The position numbers were made by a program, and so were the translations under genes. 60,761 nucleotides of DNA, taken from Halobacillus dabanensis. Its GTDB lineage: Bacteria; Bacillota; Bacilli; Bacillales; Halobacillaceae. Positions 7,746 to 21,038 of this stretch are shown here, piece after piece. The stretch is from NCBI RefSeq assembly GCF_900114165.1, contig NZ_FOSB01000016.1:1-60761 (forward strand), written 5' to 3'. The stretch's first letter is position 1; every line of letters begins with the position of its first letter. The notes under the pieces are model-generated. The model was not told where the DNA came from. It saw only the letters and a list, made by a program, of their open reading frames with translations, and did not search any database.

Positions 7746-8486
7746 TTAATAGAATACCTCCCATAAGAACAAACCTTGAGGAGGAGCTGTCTTTCCAGCT
7801 GCCCCCCGGTCTTTTGCCTCTATGATTGCCAATATATCTTCAGGCGTACGTTCATTACGCCCGACCTCCAGAAGGGTCCCTACCAAAATTCGCACCATAT
7901 TATAAAGAAAGCCTGAGCCACGGAATGTGAAAATCACTTCATCCAATTGTTTCTTCACATCCGCTTCATAAATGGTACGAACTTTACTTCCTTTAATATC
8001 TGTCTTCGGAGAACAAAAAGAAGTAAAATCATTTTCTCCTTTTAAATAATGACAGGCTTTTACCATTGCATCCATATCAAGTGACGCTTTTACGTGATGG
8101 GTATAATGCCTGCGGAATAAATCCGGCTCCTTGTGGTTTCTTACAAAATAGCGATACTCTTTCCCTATGGTATCATAGCGAGCATGGAAATCTTCAGCTA
8201 CTTGTTCGACCGACTTAATATGGATATCGTCTGGCAAAATGGAAGTGAGGGCACGCTTCCAATTGTCCGGAGGAATGGAAAGCGGTGTATCAAAATGAAT
8301 TACCTGCCCCATTGCATGCACTCGAGCATCCGTTCGACCAGAAGCCGTCACTTTCACCGGTTCGCCTTTGTGTACTTTTTTTAGCGCCTTCTCTAACTCA
8401 GCTTGAATGGTATTGCCATTAGGTTGAACTTGGTATCCTACATAATTCGTGCCATCATAACGGACGACCATACGATATCTGCTCAT
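7746..8486 (-). CDS. truA: tRNA pseudouridine(38-40) synthase TruA
   Basis: 246 aa. Converts uridines 38, 39 and 40 of the tRNA anticodon arm to pseudouridine. The catalytic Asp53 lies in SGRTDARVHAMG; YRYFVRN and FLYNMVRILVGTL are further family motifs. I chose the ATG at 8486, which has GGAGG eight bases upstream, over an in-frame GTG at 8501. It follows ecfT by 16 bp and is probably the last gene of the ecfA1-ecfA2-ecfT-truA unit. No convincing terminator follows. Confidence 0.96.
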   Translation of the reverse strand: MSRYRMVVRYDGTNYVGYQVQPNGNTIQAELEKALKKVHKGEPVKVTASGRTDARVHAMGQVIHFDTPLSIPPDNWKRALTSILPDDIHIKSVEQVAEDFHARYDTIGKEYRYFVRNHKEPDLFRRHYTHHVKASLDMDAMVKACHYLKGENDFTSFCSPKTDIKGSKVRTIYEADVKKQLDEVIFTFRGSGFLYNMVRILVGTLLEVGRNERTPEDILAIIEAKDRGAAGKTAPPQGLFLWEVFY

Positions 8487-8502
8487 TTCATTATCCTCCA
8501 CA

Positions 8503-9300
8503 TTAGCTTCTTGTCATGAATAAGGCGATCACTAATAGAACAAACACACCGTATACGAGCACATCTATTTTTGTAAGTTGCAGCTCCCTTAGTTTGGTTC
8601 TACCTTCCCCTCCTTGGTACCCACGTGCTTCCATCGCCATAGCAAGCTCCTCAGCCCGTTTGAAGGCACTCACGAACAAAGGGACCAATAGAGGGACTAC
8701 AGCCCTCACACGGTCTTTAAATGAGCCTGTGCGAAAGTCTACTCCTCTTGAAGCTTGTGCTTTAGAAATCTTTTCCGTTTCCTGCATTAAAGTAGGAATG
8801 AAGCGGAGGGAAATGGACATCATTAGAGCCAATTCATGGACAGGGAACCTCAATTTTTTCAATGGACCTAATAACTCTTCAATCGCATCTGTGATTTCAA
8901 TAGGAGTCGTCGTCAATGTTAAAAGGGAGGTTACGAGAATCAAGAGGAAAAACCTTAAAGAAATCGCTCCCCCTTGGATTAAACCTTCTCTATACACATC
9001 CCATCCAAATAAAGAAAAAGCGACATCGCCTTCCCTTGTGACAAACAGATGGAGCAAGAAGGTGAACAGAATCAAAAACCAGACCGGCTTGAGACCTTTC
9101 ATGATGTATCGGAAAGGCACTTTGGAGAGCAAAGCACTTCCAATAGCGAAAAGAGTCAATACACCATAACTCATAACAGAGTTAGCAAAAAACACGATCA
9201 CAACATAGAAAAAGATAATAGCGATTTTCGAGCGAGGGTCCAGGCGGTGGATCACGGAATCTGCTGGTATATATTGACCAATTATCATAGAACTACTCAT
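8503..9300 (-). CDS. ecfT: ECF transporter transmembrane protein EcfT
   Basis: 265-aa membrane subunit coupling the two EcfA ATPases to interchangeable substrate-binding S components (vitamins, metals) in group II ECF transporters. About five to six hydrophobic segments and the two Ala-Arg-Gly-type coupling motifs (ASRGVDF and EARGYQGG) are visible. It overlaps the end of ecfA2 by 8 bp. No S component is encoded in this window, as is normal for the shared module. Confidence 0.95.
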   Translation of the reverse strand: MSSSMIIGQYIPADSVIHRLDPRSKIAIIFFYVVIVFFANSVMSYGVLTLFAIGSALLSKVPFRYIMKGLKPVWFLILFTFLLHLFVTREGDVAFSLFGWDVYREGLIQGGAISLRFFLLILVTSLLTLTTTPIEITDAIEELLGPLKKLRFPVHELALMMSISLRFIPTLMQETEKISKAQASRGVDFRTGSFKDRVRAVVPLLVPLFVSAFKRAEELAMAMEARGYQGGEGRTKLRELQLTKIDVLVYGVFVLLVIALFMTRS

Positions 9301-10165
9301 GATCGCTGTCCCCTCTCACTTTAAGGGTTAATTCTTTTGCTAACTCGGCTATGTCCTGCCCTCTATATTCGATCTCCACTCCATATTCCTTCTTCGCTCT
9401 CCTTAAAAAGTCCATCACTTCAGGAACATCAAGTTGAACTTTCTCAAGCGCATCGTGTTGCTTGAAAATCTCTAAGGGTGTCCCTTCCCTATATATTTCT
9501 CCTTGGTTCAGGATGATGATATGATCCGCATATGCAAGCGCATCTTCCATGCTGTGAGTGACCAATATCGTCGTCAAACCTTTCTCCTTGTGAAGGTCTT
9601 TGAACATATCCATGATATCCTTTTGCCCTCTAGGATCAAGACCAGCGGTCGGCTCGTCTAAGACAAGGACCTCTGGGTTCATGGCAAGGACTCCAGATAT
9701 CGCTACCCTGCGCATTTGACCACCACTCAAATCAAATGGGGAACGTTCAAGCAATTCATCTGGCAGCTTAGTCGCCTGGACTGCTTCTTTAATCCTTCGA
9801 TCGATTTCCATTTTTTCAACACCAAAATTATGGGGCCCAAAAGCAATGTCTTTGGCTACGGTTTCCTCAAACAATTGGTGCTCTGGATATTGGAATACTA
9901 CCCCGACCTGCTCCCTCAGGCCTCTCAGGTTTTTGGTTTTCTCCCCTGCCTGAAGCTTATATTTCCCGATTTGAATACTTCCTTCTGTCGGTTGCAGCAA
10001 CCCGTTCAATTGTTGGATTAGCGTGGATTTCCCGGATCCCGTATGTCCAATCACAGCTACATAGGACCCTGATTTAATAGAAAAAGTAATATCATTCAGA
10101 GCTCTATGCTCAAACGGGCTATTCGGTTGGTAAATGTAACTTACATGTTCGAACGAGATGTCCAT
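9293..10165 (-). CDS. ecfA2: ECF transporter ATP-binding protein EcfA2
   Basis: 290-aa ABC ATPase. Walker [11 protein letters not shown]-loop FQYPEHQLF, signature [11 protein letters not shown] and Walker [13 protein letters not shown] are intact. It pairs with EcfA1 to drive vitamin or metal uptake through EcfT. GGAGG precedes the ATG at 10165; the start overlaps the end of ecfA1 by 25 bp, implying translational coupling. Confidence 0.95.
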   Translation of the reverse strand: MDISFEHVSYIYQPNSPFEHRALNDITFSIKSGSYVAVIGHTGSGKSTLIQQLNGLLQPTEGSIQIGKYKLQAGEKTKNLRGLREQVGVVFQYPEHQLFEETVAKDIAFGPHNFGVEKMEIDRRIKEAVQATKLPDELLERSPFDLSGGQMRRVAISGVLAMNPEVLVLDEPTAGLDPRGQKDIMDMFKDLHKEKGLTTILVTHSMEDALAYADHIIILNQGEIYREGTPLEIFKQHDALEKVQLDVPEVMDFLRRAKKEYGVEIEYRGQDIAELAKELTLKVRGDSDHE

Positions 10166-10980
10166 AAATCCTCCAATAACTCCTGGTGATTGAGTGGCTC
10201 ACGTGCAAGGCTCACACCTTCTGCTTTCAAGTGGTCTGCCATTTTGCTTACAAACGGAGTATCCAAGCCAATTTCAGTCAAATGATCTTTACTAGAGAAT
10301 ACTTCTCTCGGTGATCCCTCCATCCATACCTCACCACTATTCATGACAAGAACCCTTGAGGCTTGTGTCACTTCTTGAAGGTCGTGAGTAATGGTGATTA
10401 GAGAAAGGTCTCTTTCTTGCTGTACCTCCCGGACGGTTTGCATAATCTCTTTTCTTCCTTTGGGGTCCAGCATAGCTGTCGCCTCATCTAAAATGATGAA
10501 CTTAGGGGATACAGCTAAAACGCTGGCAATAGCAATACGTTGCTTTTGACCTCCTGATAAACGGTGGGGTTCGTATCGTTCAAAATCTTCCATCCGAACA
10601 GCTTTTAAACTTTCTTTAATGCGTTCCACCATCAGATCGCGCGGCATCCCGTGGTTTTCCATTCCAAATGCAACATCATCACGTACCGTTGTGCCAACAA
10701 ATTGGTTATCTGGGTTTTGAAATACCATCCCTACTTCTTTTCGGATATCCCATACAGACTCTTGGGATACTTTCATGCCATCCACGAATATTTCCCCCTC
10801 TTGAGGAAATAAAAGCCCATTCATCAATTTAGCAATGGTCGACTTACCTGAACCATTATGACCAATGATGGCAACCCATTCATTGGGACCGATCGTGAAG
10901 CTCACATTTTTTAAAACCCAGGGCATATCCTCCTGATACCGAAAAGATACGTTGCGAAACTCGACTTGTCTCTCTCCCAT
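10141..10980 (-). CDS. ecfA1: ECF transporter ATP-binding protein EcfA1
   Basis: 279-aa ABC ATPase, first gene of the energizing module. Walker [11 protein letters not shown]-loop [10 protein letters not shown], signature [11 protein letters not shown] and Walker [13 protein letters not shown] are present. The ATG at 10980 (protein MGERQVEF) was chosen because GAGGAGG lies eight bases upstream; a 17-codon upstream extension is in frame but lacks a site. It is separated from rplQ by a terminator. Confidence 0.95.
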   Translation of the reverse strand: MGERQVEFRNVSFRYQEDMPWVLKNVSFTIGPNEWVAIIGHNGSGKSTIAKLMNGLLFPQEGEIFVDGMKVSQESVWDIRKEVGMVFQNPDNQFVGTTVRDDVAFGMENHGMPRDLMVERIKESLKAVRMEDFERYEPHRLSGGQKQRIAIASVLAVSPKFIILDEATAMLDPKGRKEIMQTVREVQQERDLSLITITHDLQEVTQASRVLVMNSGEVWMEGSPREVFSSKDHLTEIGLDTPFVSKMADHLKAEGVSLAREPLNHQELLEDLWTSRSNM

Positions 10981-11080
10981 CTGTGTTCCTCCTCTGCTCA
11001 ACTGACTATTTCCTGGGAAATGCGACATCATATCCGATCAACCAATCGACATATGACAACAGCATTCATTATTTGGATAT

Positions 11081-11131
11081 AAAAAAAGGGCTGGATGTAA
11101 CCTCACGATGAGATTCAGTCCTGCCCTTTTA
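11081..11131 (-). terminator. Terminator at the end of the S10-spc-alpha cluster
   Basis: Stem AAAAGGGC..GGA with TCC..GCCCTTTTTTT closing a longer arm on the minus strand, 16 bp after rplQ. It ends the ribosomal protein transcription unit before ecfA1. Confidence 0.8.
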
Positions 11132-11146
11132 CCCCGATGGTATTCA

Positions 11147-11506
11147 TTAAACTAGTTCAATGATCGCAATTTTAGCTCCATCGCCTTTACGCTCGCCTAG
11201 CTTAAGTACACGAGTGTAGCCGCCTTGACGGTCTTCATAACGTGGGCCAATGTCAGAGAATAGCTTTTGCAAAGCTGTTTGTTCTCCTTCTTCATCAGCT
11301 TGAGCGTTATAAAGGAATGATTCAGCTTGACGACGGGCATGTAGATCGCCGCGTTTTCCTAGTGTAATCATTTTCTCTACAACAGGGCGAAGCTCTTTTG
11401 CTTTAGCTTCTGTTGTTTCTAAACGTTCATGAATGATCAGGTCAGTCGCTAAGTTACGAAGTAGCGCCATACGCTGATCTGTAGTACGTCCTAGTTTTCT
11501 AGCCAT
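11147..11506 (-). CDS. rplQ: 50S ribosomal protein L17
   Basis: 119 aa, as in other Bacillaceae. The [24 protein letters not shown] start is diagnostic. L17 lies near the peptide exit tunnel. Last gene of the alpha operon, 46 bp after rpoA, followed by a strong terminator. Confidence 0.98.
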   Translation of the reverse strand: MARKLGRTTDQRMALLRNLATDLIIHERLETTEAKAKELRPVVEKMITLGKRGDLHARRQAESFLYNAQADEEGEQTALQKLFSDIGPRYEDRQGGYTRVLKLGERKGDGAKIAIIELV

Positions 11507-11552
11507 TGATAATCCCTCCCTTTTCTGGATCTCTTAGATGTGTTCTATCAAA

Positions 11553-12497
11553 TCAATCTTCTTTTCTTAGACCTAAGCCCAATTCATCCAACTTGTGCTT
11601 CACTTCTTCAAGTGACTTGCGACCAAGGTTTCGAACCTTCATCATGTCTTCTTCAGACTTATTCGCAAGCTCTTGCACTGTGTTGATGCCAGCGCGCTTC
11701 AAGCAGTTGTAAGAACGGACAGAAAGGTCAAGTTCTTCGATTGTCATTTCCAGAACTTTTTCTTTTTGGTCCTCTTCTTTTTCAACCATGATTTCAGCCT
11801 TTTGGGCTTCATCTGTAAGGCCTACAAAGATGTTGAGGTGTTCCATATAGATTTTAGCCCCAAGAGAGATCGCTTCTTCTGGACGAATACTTCCGTCCGT
11901 CCATACATCCAACGTCAACTTATCGAAGTTAGATGTTTGACCGATTCTAGTGTTCTCTACTTGATACGTCACACGGGATACTGGCGTAAAGATAGAGTCA
12001 ACTGGAATAACGCCGATTGGTAGATCCTCATGGTTATTTCCTTCTGCCGGACGATATCCTCGACCGCGTTCTGCTGTAATACGAGCACGGAAGCTGGAAT
12101 TACTATCAAGTGTTGCAATATGAAGGTCTGGATTCAGAACTTCTACATCACTATCGTGCGTAATGTCAGCTGCTGTAACGTTACCTTCACCCTGTACATC
12201 GATCTCCAAAGTCTTCTCTTCGTCCGAATAAACTTTCAAAGCTAGTTTCTTTAGGTTCAGAATGACAGTTGTTACATCCTCGACGACACCTTCAATAGTA
12301 GAAAACTCATGAAGGACTCCATCAATTTGAACTGATGTGACAGCAGAGCCGGGAAGTGAGGATAACAGGATACGACGCAAGGAGTTCCCTAGAGTTGTAC
12401 CATACCCACGTTCTAGCGGTTCTACGACGAACTTACCAAAAGTAGACTCATCGCTGATCTCGACCGTTTCAATCTTTGGCTTTTCAATTTCGATCAT
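11553..12497 (-). CDS. rpoA: DNA-directed RNA polymerase subunit alpha
   Basis: 314 aa. The N-terminal domain (about 1-230) dimerises to start polymerase assembly ([23 protein letters not shown]); the C-terminal domain (about 245-314, with [17 protein letters not shown] and [11 protein letters not shown]) contacts UP elements and activators. An acidic linker rich in Glu and Lys joins them. It is preceded by a 179-bp gap containing a possible promoter and hairpin. Confidence 0.98.
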   Translation of the reverse strand: MIEIEKPKIETVEISDESTFGKFVVEPLERGYGTTLGNSLRRILLSSLPGSAVTSVQIDGVLHEFSTIEGVVEDVTTVILNLKKLALKVYSDEEKTLEIDVQGEGNVTAADITHDSDVEVLNPDLHIATLDSNSSFRARITAERGRGYRPAEGNNHEDLPIGVIPVDSIFTPVSRVTYQVENTRIGQTSNFDKLTLDVWTDGSIRPEEAISLGAKIYMEHLNIFVGLTDEAQKAEIMVEKEEDQKEKVLEMTIEELDLSVRSYNCLKRAGINTVQELANKSEEDMMKVRNLGRKSLEEVKHKLDELGLGLRKED

Positions 12498-12531
12498 TTA
12501 CACTAAACACTCCTTCAAAACGTCGAAACCC

Positions 12532-12554
12532 CGGTTAGACGATAGGTCTAACCG
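12532..12554 (-). promoter_or_regulatory. Hairpin in the rpoA leader
   Basis: Perfect 9-bp stem CGGTTAGAC/GTCTAACCG with a 5-nt loop, 35 bp upstream of the rpoA ATG and without a following T run. It may be a regulatory or processing element; no known ligand is recognised. Confidence 0.4.
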
Positions 12555-12631
12555 AAATTCCTCAGGTAGGCAGTCCCGATAAAAAGACAACTGCATATTT
12601 TCTCTGTCTATTGCGGTGCTGATTAAAAGCT

Positions 12632-12660
12632 ATCATAACCCATTATAGACAGGGTGACAA
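12632..12660 (-). promoter_or_regulatory. Possible internal promoter for rpoA-rplQ
   Basis: TTGTCA at 12655-12660, 17-nt spacer and TATGAT at 12632-12637 on the minus strand, in the rpsK-rpoA gap. Both boxes match the sigma-A consensus at five of six positions. Confidence 0.5.
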
Positions 12661-12676
12661 ATTCTATTCAGAACTA

Positions 12677-13072
<396 letters not shown>

Positions 13073-13102
13073 ATAGTTAGCTTACCTCCTTTGTGTTGCT
13101 AT

Positions 13103-13468
13103 TTATTTACGCTTGTTAGCCACTGTACGACGTGGGCCTTTACGTGTGCGAGAGTTGTTCTTCGTCTTCTGTCCACGAAGTGGAAGTCCGCGACGGTGAC
13201 GGATACCGCGGTAAGAACCGATCTCAATCAAACGTTTGATGTTTAGAGAGTTCTCACGACGAAGATCACCTTCCGTGTTGTGTTGTTCAACAGCTTGACG
13301 GATCTTAGCTAGTTCATCTTCTGTAAGATCACGAACACGAGTATTTTCAGAGACACCAGCTTCAGCTAGGACGTCTTTGGCAAGGGATTTACCGATACCA
13401 TAGACATAAGTTAGTGATACGACAACGCGCTTATCACGTGGAATATCTACACCTGCAATACGTGCCAT
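13103..13468 (-). CDS. rpsM: 30S ribosomal protein S13
   Basis: 121 aa. Head protein that bridges to the 50S subunit and touches P-site t[19 protein letters not shown], the YVYGIGKS helix-hairpin region and a very basic tail ([14 protein letters not shown]) identify it. Confidence 0.98.
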   Translation of the reverse strand: MARIAGVDIPRDKRVVVSLTYVYGIGKSLAKDVLAEAGVSENTRVRDLTEDELAKIRQAVEQHNTEGDLRRENSLNIKRLIEIGSYRGIRHRRGLPLRGQKTKNNSRTRKGPRRTVANKRK

Positions 13469-13492
13469 AAGTTACGTGCACCTCCTTCAGTT

Positions 13493-13830
<338 letters not shown>

Positions 13831-13853
<23 letters not shown>

Positions 13854-14166
13854 CGAGTTGATCTCCCTTCTTCAAATCAGTCACTGCTTCATTGACATAT
13901 TTTGATACGGCAAATCGAAGCTTGCCATTTGTGACCCGACCAGTTTCCAGAAGGCTGTCCTGGACTTCCGGAGAGATGAAATCCATAAGCTCAACGTGTT
14001 GCAAATTCTTTTTCTTTGGTCGATCATACTTACGTTTCTCTCCGTCGGCAAGCAGCACAAAGCGGCCATCCAGCACATCGATTACTACCGCGTACTGTCC
14101 TGCCTCACGCCCCTGCACAATACGAACAATTTGACCTATTCGTGGACTCGACTCAGATTCGTTCAA
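13831..14166 (-). CDS. KOW domain RNA-binding protein (L14e/L6e-like)
   Basis: 111 aa, starting at a TTG (14166) with AAGGTGA upstream. A KOW motif near the N-terminus ([22 protein letters not shown]) resembles those of L14e-like proteins; B. subtilis has a related short gene (ybzG) at the same place between map and infA. A Lys-rich stretch ([10 protein letters not shown]) follows. The frame ends with 23 bp overlapping infA, suggesting coupled translation. Function unproven; likely rRNA or ribosome associated. Confidence 0.85.
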
Positions 14167-14182
14167 AAACGATCACCTTCAT

Positions 14183-15603
<1,421 letters not shown>

Positions 15604-15622
15604 TCATTAGTTTTGACACTAA

Positions 15623-16915
15623 TTATTTAATGAATCCTTCATAGTGACGTTTCACTAACTGGCTTTCGAGCTGTTTCATAACCTGTAAAGCAACACCAAC
15701 TACGATGAGCAATCCAGTTCCTCCGATTTGAATACTTGGAGGCAGCTGCGCAGCAGAGCCCAAGATAATCGGTAAGATTGATACAGCTGCAAGAAAGATG
15801 GAACCTACGAATGTCAATCGGTACATCACCCGTGTTAAATACGTTTCCGTATTAGCACCAGGACGAATGCCTGGGATATACCCGCCTTGCTTCTTCAAGT
15901 TTTCGGCCATTTGTTCCGGGTTCACCTGAACAAATGTATAGAAGTAAGTGAAAGCGATGATCAATGCTACATAGATGATCATTCCAGGCCAGTTTTGATA
16001 GTCAAATATATATTGAATGACAGAAGCAACTTCGCTGTTCTCGAAAAGCCCAGCAACGGTTCTTGGTGCGATAATGAATGAAATCGCAAAAATGACCGGG
16101 ATGACTCCTGCTGCATTCACTTTTAGTGGTAAATGAGTGGAATGCCCACCTACTGGTGAACGATTAACCAATCGTTTCGCATATTGAATAGGAATCTTAC
16201 GAAGGGCTTGTTGGATGAATATTACACCGACAACGACCGCAACGATGACAAGCACAATCAAAGCAATGATTACTAAGTTGATGAACAATTCTTCTCCAGC
16301 ACCGGAAATATACTGATCATACAACTGGTTCACCCCTGTTGGGATTGCTGCTACGATTCCTGCGAAAATCAGGATGGAAATACCATTTCCAACGCCATGT
16401 GAAGTGATTTGCTCACCAAGCCACATAAGAAACGCAGTTCCGCCCGTTAAAACAAGGGCAATAATCAAGAATGTTGTTACGCCCGGGTTTGCGATCAGCT
16501 GACCCCCTGCCAGAGCGTTAAAACCTATAGACATGCCGATTGCTTGAATAAAAGCGAGAACGATCGTTCCATAGCGGGTAAACTGAGCTAATTTTCGACG
16601 GCCAACCTCACCTTGCTTTTTCCATTCCGCAAACTTAGGAACAACGTCCATCTGCAACAATTGCATGATGATGGAGGCAGTGATATAGGGCATGATCCCC
16701 ATAGCAAAGATGGAGAAGTTTTGCAATGCCCCGCCTCCAAATGTGTTCAGAAAGCCGAACGCATTTTGTTCATCCATGAAATTGATGGCTTCTCTGTTTG
16801 TAAAAGGAACCGGGATGAATGTTCCCAGGCGAAAAACAACGAGCATCAACAAAGTGAATATGATCTTCCGTCGAATGTCACCCACGCGCATAAAATTGGA
16901 GATTGTCCGGAACAT
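15623..16915 (-). CDS. secY: Preprotein translocase subunit SecY
   Basis: 430 aa with ten membrane segments; the central pore of the Sec translocon, partnered by SecE (43041-43217) and SecA. MGIMPYITASIIMQLLQ and the cytoplasmic loop before the KRHYEG C-terminal end are typical. It overlaps rplO by one base (TAATG). Confidence 0.98.
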   Translation of the reverse strand: MFRTISNFMRVGDIRRKIIFTLLMLVVFRLGTFIPVPFTNREAINFMDEQNAFGFLNTFGGGALQNFSIFAMGIMPYITASIIMQLLQMDVVPKFAEWKKQGEVGRRKLAQFTRYGTIVLAFIQAIGMSIGFNALAGGQLIANPGVTTFLIIALVLTGGTAFLMWLGEQITSHGVGNGISILIFAGIVAAIPTGVNQLYDQYISGAGEELFINLVIIALIVLVIVAVVVGVIFIQQALRKIPIQYAKRLVNRSPVGGHSTHLPLKVNAAGVIPVIFAISFIIAPRTVAGLFENSEVASVIQYIFDYQNWPGMIIYVALIIAFTYFYTFVQVNPEQMAENLKKQGGYIPGIRPGANTETYLTRVMYRLTFVGSIFLAAVSILPIILGSAAQLPPSIQIGGTGLLIVVGVALQVMKQLESQLVKRHYEGFIK

Positions 16916-17355
16916 TAAATCACCTCAGTTTGACCGCCCGCTGCTTCAATTGCTTCTTTAGCGGAAGCAGAGAACTTGTGAGCTTTCACTGTAAGTTTTT
17001 TCTCGATTGAACCTTTAGCTAGCACTTTGATTCCGGCTTTTTGATTACTCACCACACCAGACTCTAGCAATAGCTCAGGAGTAACCTCTGTGCCTTCTTC
17101 AAAACGATTCAGTGCATCAAGGTTGATAATCGCAAATTCCTTACGGTGAACGTTAGTGAAACCACGCTTAGGTAGACGTTGGAATAGTGGCATTTGACCA
17201 CCTTCGAAACCTGGACGAGTTTTGCTGCCAGAACGTTGACCTTGACCTTTGTGTCCACGTCCGGAAGTCTTACCGTTACCAGAAGCCATTCCACGACCTA
17301 CGCGGTTACGTTCTTTACGAGTGCCTTTAGCCGCTTTTAGTTCATGAAGTTTCAT
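16915..17355 (-). CDS. rplO: 50S ribosomal protein L15
   Basis: 146 aa. Late-assembly protein with a Gly/Arg-rich N-terminal extension ([21 protein letters not shown]). I chose the ATG at 17355 ([11 protein letters not shown]) with AAGGAGG upstream, over a GTG nine bases earlier. Followed directly by secY. Confidence 0.98.
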   Translation of the reverse strand: MKLHELKAAKGTRKERNRVGRGMASGNGKTSGRGHKGQGQRSGSKTRPGFEGGQMPLFQRLPKRGFTNVHRKEFAIINLDALNRFEEGTEVTPELLLESGVVSNQKAGIKVLAKGSIEKKLTVKAHKFSASAKEAIEAAGGQTEVI

Positions 17356-17385
17356 GCGTTGCACCTCCTTATAACTTTTGTAAGA

Positions 17386-17568
17386 TTATACTTCTTTAAC
17401 CGAAACTAGGTGAGACACCTTTTTAGCCATACCTCGGATCGCTGGGTTATCTTCAAGTACGACAGTTTGACGGATCTTATTCAGACCTAGCGCCTTGACA
17501 GTAGAGCGCTGATCTTGCGGTCTACCAATAACACTGCGCGTGAGGGTAATTTCTAACTGTTTAGCCAT
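17386..17568 (-). CDS. rpmD: 50S ribosomal protein L30
   Basis: 60 aa. Short ferredoxin-like fold protein; [25 protein letters not shown] is the family signature. It lies between rpsE and rplO as in all Bacilli. Confidence 0.98.
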   Translation of the reverse strand: MAKQLEITLTRSVIGRPQDQRSTVKALGLNKIRQTVVLEDNPAIRGMAKKVSHLVSVKEV

Positions 17569-17586
17569 TTTATTTCCCTCCTTATC

Positions 17587-18084
17587 CTACAGTTCTTCTA
17601 CAGACTTGCCACGAAGTTTTGCGACATCTTCTGCGCGCTTAAGCTCGCTAAGTCCAGTGATTGTAGCACGTACCATGTTGATCGGTGTGTTAGAACCAAG
17701 TGACTTAGATAGAATATCTTGAACACCTGCAAGCTCAAGTACCGCACGTACTGGTCCACCAGCGATAACTCCAGTACCTTCTGCTGCTGGTTTCATAAGA
17801 ATGTTACCTGCACCAAAACGTCCGTTGATTTCGTGTGGAATCGTCGTGCCTTTAACAGATACTGTGATTAGATTTTTCTTCGCATCATCAATGGCTTTCT
17901 TGATCGCTTCCGGTACCTCTTGGGCTTTACCTGTACCGAATCCGACATGACCATTTTTATCTCCTACTACAACCAATGCAGCAAAACGGAAACGACGTCC
18001 ACCTTTTACTACCTTAGCTACACGGTTGATGGTAACTACGCGTTCTTCAAGATCAAGTTTGTTAGGGTCGATGTTTGTAATCAT
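17587..18084 (-). CDS. rpsE: 30S ribosomal protein S5
   Basis: 165 aa. Two-domain protein at the mRNA entry site, involved in decoding fidelity and mRNA unwinding. [20 protein letters not shown] and [16 protein letters not shown] are diagnostic. The spectinomycin-relevant loop (VVKGGRRF) is unaltered. Confidence 0.98.
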   Translation of the reverse strand: MITNIDPNKLDLEERVVTINRVAKVVKGGRRFRFAALVVVGDKNGHVGFGTGKAQEVPEAIKKAIDDAKKNLITVSVKGTTIPHEINGRFGAGNILMKPAAEGTGVIAGGPVRAVLELAGVQDILSKSLGSNTPINMVRATITGLSELKRAEDVAKLRGKSVEEL

Positions 18085-18104
18085 TTATGTCCCTCCTTTA
18101 ACTA

Positions 18105-18467
18105 TTAAAATTCTAGGCCGGCTTCGCGAGCGGCTTCTGCTAGGGCTTTTACACGGCCATGGTACAAGTAACCTCCGCGGTCGAATACAACAACTTTAAA
18201 ACCATTGTCGATCGCACGCTTCGCTACCATTTCACCGACTTTTTGAGCAGCCTCTACATTGCCTGTAGCATCAAGATTGAAGTCATTGTCAACAGTGGAT
18301 GCACTTGCTACTGTTACTTGGCTTTCATCATTGATTAGTTGAGCATAAATGTGTTTGTTAGAGCGGTATACGTTCAAACGTGGGCGTTCCGCTGTGCCAA
18401 ATACGTTTTTACGAACGCGCGCGTGACGCTTTTTACGTACGACATTTTTATCTGCCTTCGTGATCAT
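18105..18467 (-). CDS. rplR: 50S ribosomal protein L18
   Basis: 120 aa. Binds 5S rRNA with L5. [19 protein letters not shown] and [26 protein letters not shown] identify it. The ATG at 18467 (MITKADKN) has AGGAG upstream; an in-frame GTG at 18476 is less likely. Confidence 0.98.
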   Translation of the reverse strand: MITKADKNVVRKKRHARVRKNVFGTAERPRLNVYRSNKHIYAQLINDESQVTVASASTVDNDFNLDATGNVEAAQKVGEMVAKRAIDNGFKVVVFDRGGYLYHGRVKALAEAAREAGLEF

Positions 18468-18502
18468 CTGGGTCACTCCTTTCTATACATTACCTAAGAA
18501 CC

Positions 18503-19039
18503 TTACTTAGCTGTTTTACCTTCTTTTCTGCGTACATGTTCGCCTTCGTAGCGAATTCCTTTACCTTTATAAGGCTCTGGAGGACGGATTGCACGAATCT
18601 TCGCTGCAACAGCGCCGACTAGTTCTTTGTCGATTCCTTTAACTGTAACCTTTGTGTTAGAAGGGACTTCGATTTCGATACCTTCACGGTTCTCGACTTC
18701 AACAGGGTGAGAGTAACCAGCGTTGATGACTACATTTTGACCCTGTTTCTGAGCACGGTAACCTACACCGATGATTTCAAGGCTCTTTTCAAAGCCTTTA
18801 GAAACACCTTCAACCATGTTAGCGATCAGGCTGCGTGTAGTACCGTGAAGAGCACGGTGATCTTTATGGTCGCTTGGACGTGCTACAGATAGAACGTTAT
18901 CCTCGACCTTAACCGTAATATCCTTGTGGAAAGTACGAGTCAATTCACCTTTAGGCCCCTTAACCGTAATTGTGTTATTATCCTGAATGATTTCTACACC
19001 TTCAGGGATTTCAAGAGTTTTTAAACCTACGCGAGACAT
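18503..19039 (-). CDS. rplF: 50S ribosomal protein L6
   Basis: 178 aa. Near the factor-binding site by the sarcin-ricin loop. [17 protein letters not shown] and the C-terminal [24 protein letters not shown] are typical. Confidence 0.98.
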   Translation of the reverse strand: MSRVGLKTLEIPEGVEIIQDNNTITVKGPKGELTRTFHKDITVKVEDNVLSVARPSDHKDHRALHGTTRSLIANMVEGVSKGFEKSLEIIGVGYRAQKQGQNVVINAGYSHPVEVENREGIEIEVPSNTKVTVKGIDKELVGAVAAKIRAIRPPEPYKGKGIRYEGEHVRRKEGKTAK

Positions 19040-19069
19040 ATTTTTGCACCTCCTGTCTGATCTGTTTTT

Positions 19070-19468
19070 TTACCAGACGTAAGCTAGAACTTCGCCACCG
19101 ATGGCTTGTTCACGAGCTTCTTTGTCTGTCAATACACCTTTTGAAGTGGATACGACGGCTACACCTAAACCGTTAAGAACTTTAGGAAGTTCTTCAGCGT
19201 TAGCGTAAACACGTAGACCTGGTTTACTGATACGCTTCACACCAGAGATTACACGCTCGTTGTTTTGACCGTACTTAAGGAAGATGCGAAGGACACCTTG
19301 TTTGTTGTCTTCTACAAACTCATAGTCACGTACAAAACCTTCACGCTTAAGGATATCAGCGATTTCTTTCTTTACGTTGGAAGCTGGAAGTTCAAGCTTC
19401 TCGTGACGTACCATATTGGCGTTACGAATACGTGTCAGCATATCTGCAATTGGATCTGTCATTGTCAT
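19070..19468 (-). CDS. rpsH: 30S ribosomal protein S8
   Basis: 132 aa, same length as in B. subtilis. Core 16S binder. [16 protein letters not shown] and the ending GGEVLAYVW are diagnostic. In E. coli S8 represses its operon; no such site was identified here. Confidence 0.98.
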   Translation of the reverse strand: MTMTDPIADMLTRIRNANMVRHEKLELPASNVKKEIADILKREGFVRDYEFVEDNKQGVLRIFLKYGQNNERVISGVKRISKPGLRVYANAEELPKVLNGLGVAVVSTSKGVLTDKEAREQAIGGEVLAYVW

Positions 19469-19498
19469 AACTCATTTACCTCCTTCCCTGTTTCGGGT

Positions 19499-19684
19499 TT
19501 ACCAGCTGGCTTTTTTGACACCAGGGATTTGTCCTTTATATGCAAGTTCACGGAAACAAATACGGCAAAGCTTAAACTTACGAAGTACGGAATGCGGGCG
19601 TCCGCAGCGTTCACAACGAGTGTATTCGCGTACTTGGTATTTCTGTTTACGCTGTTGCTTCGCGACCATTGATTTTTTAGCCAC
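19499..19684 (-). CDS. rpsN: 30S ribosomal protein S14, zinc-binding type
   Basis: 61 aa. The short form with a zinc ribbon formed by Cys24, Cys27, Cys40 and Cys43 (CERC and CRIC). It is the housekeeping C+ form; a zinc-free paralogue, if present, is outside the window. Confidence 0.98.
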   Translation of the reverse strand: MAKKSMVAKQQRKQKYQVREYTRCERCGRPHSVLRKFKLCRICFRELAYKGQIPGVKKASW

Positions 19685-19710
19685 TATTTTCCCTCCTTAT
19701 AGTTAGCTCA

Positions 19711-20250
19711 TTATTTTTGGAACGGCATACCGAATTGAGCTAATAGTTCACGTGCTTCTTCGTCAGAGTCAGCAGTTGTGACGATAACGATATCCATACC
19801 ACGCACTTTATTTACTTTATCGTAGTCGATTTCTGGGAAAATCAATTGCTCTTTAACACCTAGCGTGTAGTTTCCACGACCATCAAAAGCTTTCTTAGAA
19901 ATACCACGGAAGTCACGCACACGTGGTAGAGATACGGCGATCAGCTTTTGGAAGAATTCGTACATACGCTCTCCACGAAGAGTTACCTTCGCGCCGATTG
20001 GCATACCTTCACGTAGGCGGAATCCAGCAATTGATTTCTTAGCTTTAGTGATAACTGGTTTTTGACCAGTGATCGTTGTAAGTTCTTCTACTGCTGTATC
20101 AAGTGCTTTTGCGTTCTGAACAGCATCGCCAACACCCATGTTGATTACGATTTTCTCAATTTTAGGTGTTTGCATGATGGAATCATATTCAAACTTGTTC
20201 ATCAGAGATGGAACAATTTCTTCTTGATATTGTTTCTTTAGTTCGTTCAT
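19711..20250 (-). CDS. rplE: 50S ribosomal protein L5
   Basis: 179 aa. Binds 5S rRNA and contacts S13 across the subunit interface. [16 protein letters not shown] and FPEIDYDKV are typical. The ATG at 20250 has AGGAGGG upstream and gives exactly the B. subtilis length. Confidence 0.98.
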   Translation of the reverse strand: MNELKKQYQEEIVPSLMNKFEYDSIMQTPKIEKIVINMGVGDAVQNAKALDTAVEELTTITGQKPVITKAKKSIAGFRLREGMPIGAKVTLRGERMYEFFQKLIAVSLPRVRDFRGISKKAFDGRGNYTLGVKEQLIFPEIDYDKVNKVRGMDIVIVTTADSDEEARELLAQFGMPFQK

Positions 20251-20275
20251 CGTGTGCCCTCCTTTCATTTATGGC

Positions 20276-20587
20276 TTATTTATCTAGTGCTTCACCAGAT
20301 TTTTTCGCGATACGAACTTTCTTACCGTCTTCGACTTTGTAACCAACACGTGTCGGCTCGCCAGTCTTAGGATCGATCGGCATTACGTTGGATACGTGAA
20401 TCGCTGCTTCTTGTGTCAAGATACCACCCTGAGGATTCTCCTGAGAAGGTTTAGCGTGTTTTTTCACTTCGTTTACACCTTCCACAAGAACACGATCTTT
20501 TTTCGGATAAGCTTCAAGGACTGTTCCTTGTTTGCCTTTATCCTTACCAGTAATGACCATTACTTTGTCACCTTTTTTTACGTGCAT
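20276..20587 (-). CDS. rplX: 50S ribosomal protein L24
   Basis: 103 aa with an N-terminal KOW motif ([19 protein letters not shown]). Early assembly initiator of the 50S subunit, near the exit tunnel. Confidence 0.98.
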   Translation of the reverse strand: MHVKKGDKVMVITGKDKGKQGTVLEAYPKKDRVLVEGVNEVKKHAKPSQENPQGGILTQEAAIHVSNVMPIDPKTGEPTRVGYKVEDGKKVRIAKKSGEALDK

Positions 20588-20627
20588 TCTTCGCGCACCT
20601 CCTTAACAAGGCATTTCATTCAGACTT

Positions 20628-20996
20628 TTATAATACTTCTGGAGCTAGAGATACAATCTTCATGAATTTAGCATCACGAAGTTCACGAGCAACCGGTCCA
20701 AAGATACGAGTACCGCGTGGCCCTTTATCATCACGAACGATTACTGCTGCGTTTTCATCAAAACGGATGTAAGAACCATCTTTACGGCGTACCCCACTCT
20801 TAGAACGTACAATAACTGCTTTCACTACTTCACCTTTTTTAACAACGCCCCCTGGTGTTGCCTGTTTCACAGTAGCAGTGATGATATCACCAATGTTAGC
20901 TGTCTTACGGCCAGATCCACCCAAGACTTTAATCGTTTGGATTTCACGTGCACCAGAGTTATCTGCAACTTTCAGACGAGACTCCTGTTGAATCAT
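20628..20996 (-). CDS. rplN: 50S ribosomal protein L14
   Basis: 122 aa. Forms an intersubunit bridge and is the docking site of Rsf[20 protein letters not shown] and the LAPEVL end are diagnostic. Confidence 0.98.
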   Translation of the reverse strand: MIQQESRLKVADNSGAREIQTIKVLGGSGRKTANIGDIITATVKQATPGGVVKKGEVVKAVIVRSKSGVRRKDGSYIRFDENAAVIVRDDKGPRGTRIFGPVARELRDAKFMKIVSLAPEVL

Positions 20997-21038
20997 ACCA
21001 TGTAACCTCCCTTCGGATTAACTCCGAGCGAATTTTAT

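Noticed and set aside
8516-9169. A 217-codon open frame on the plus strand inside ecfT.
   Set aside because: Antisense shadow of a membrane protein gene; composition is that of a complemented hydrophobic coding sequence.
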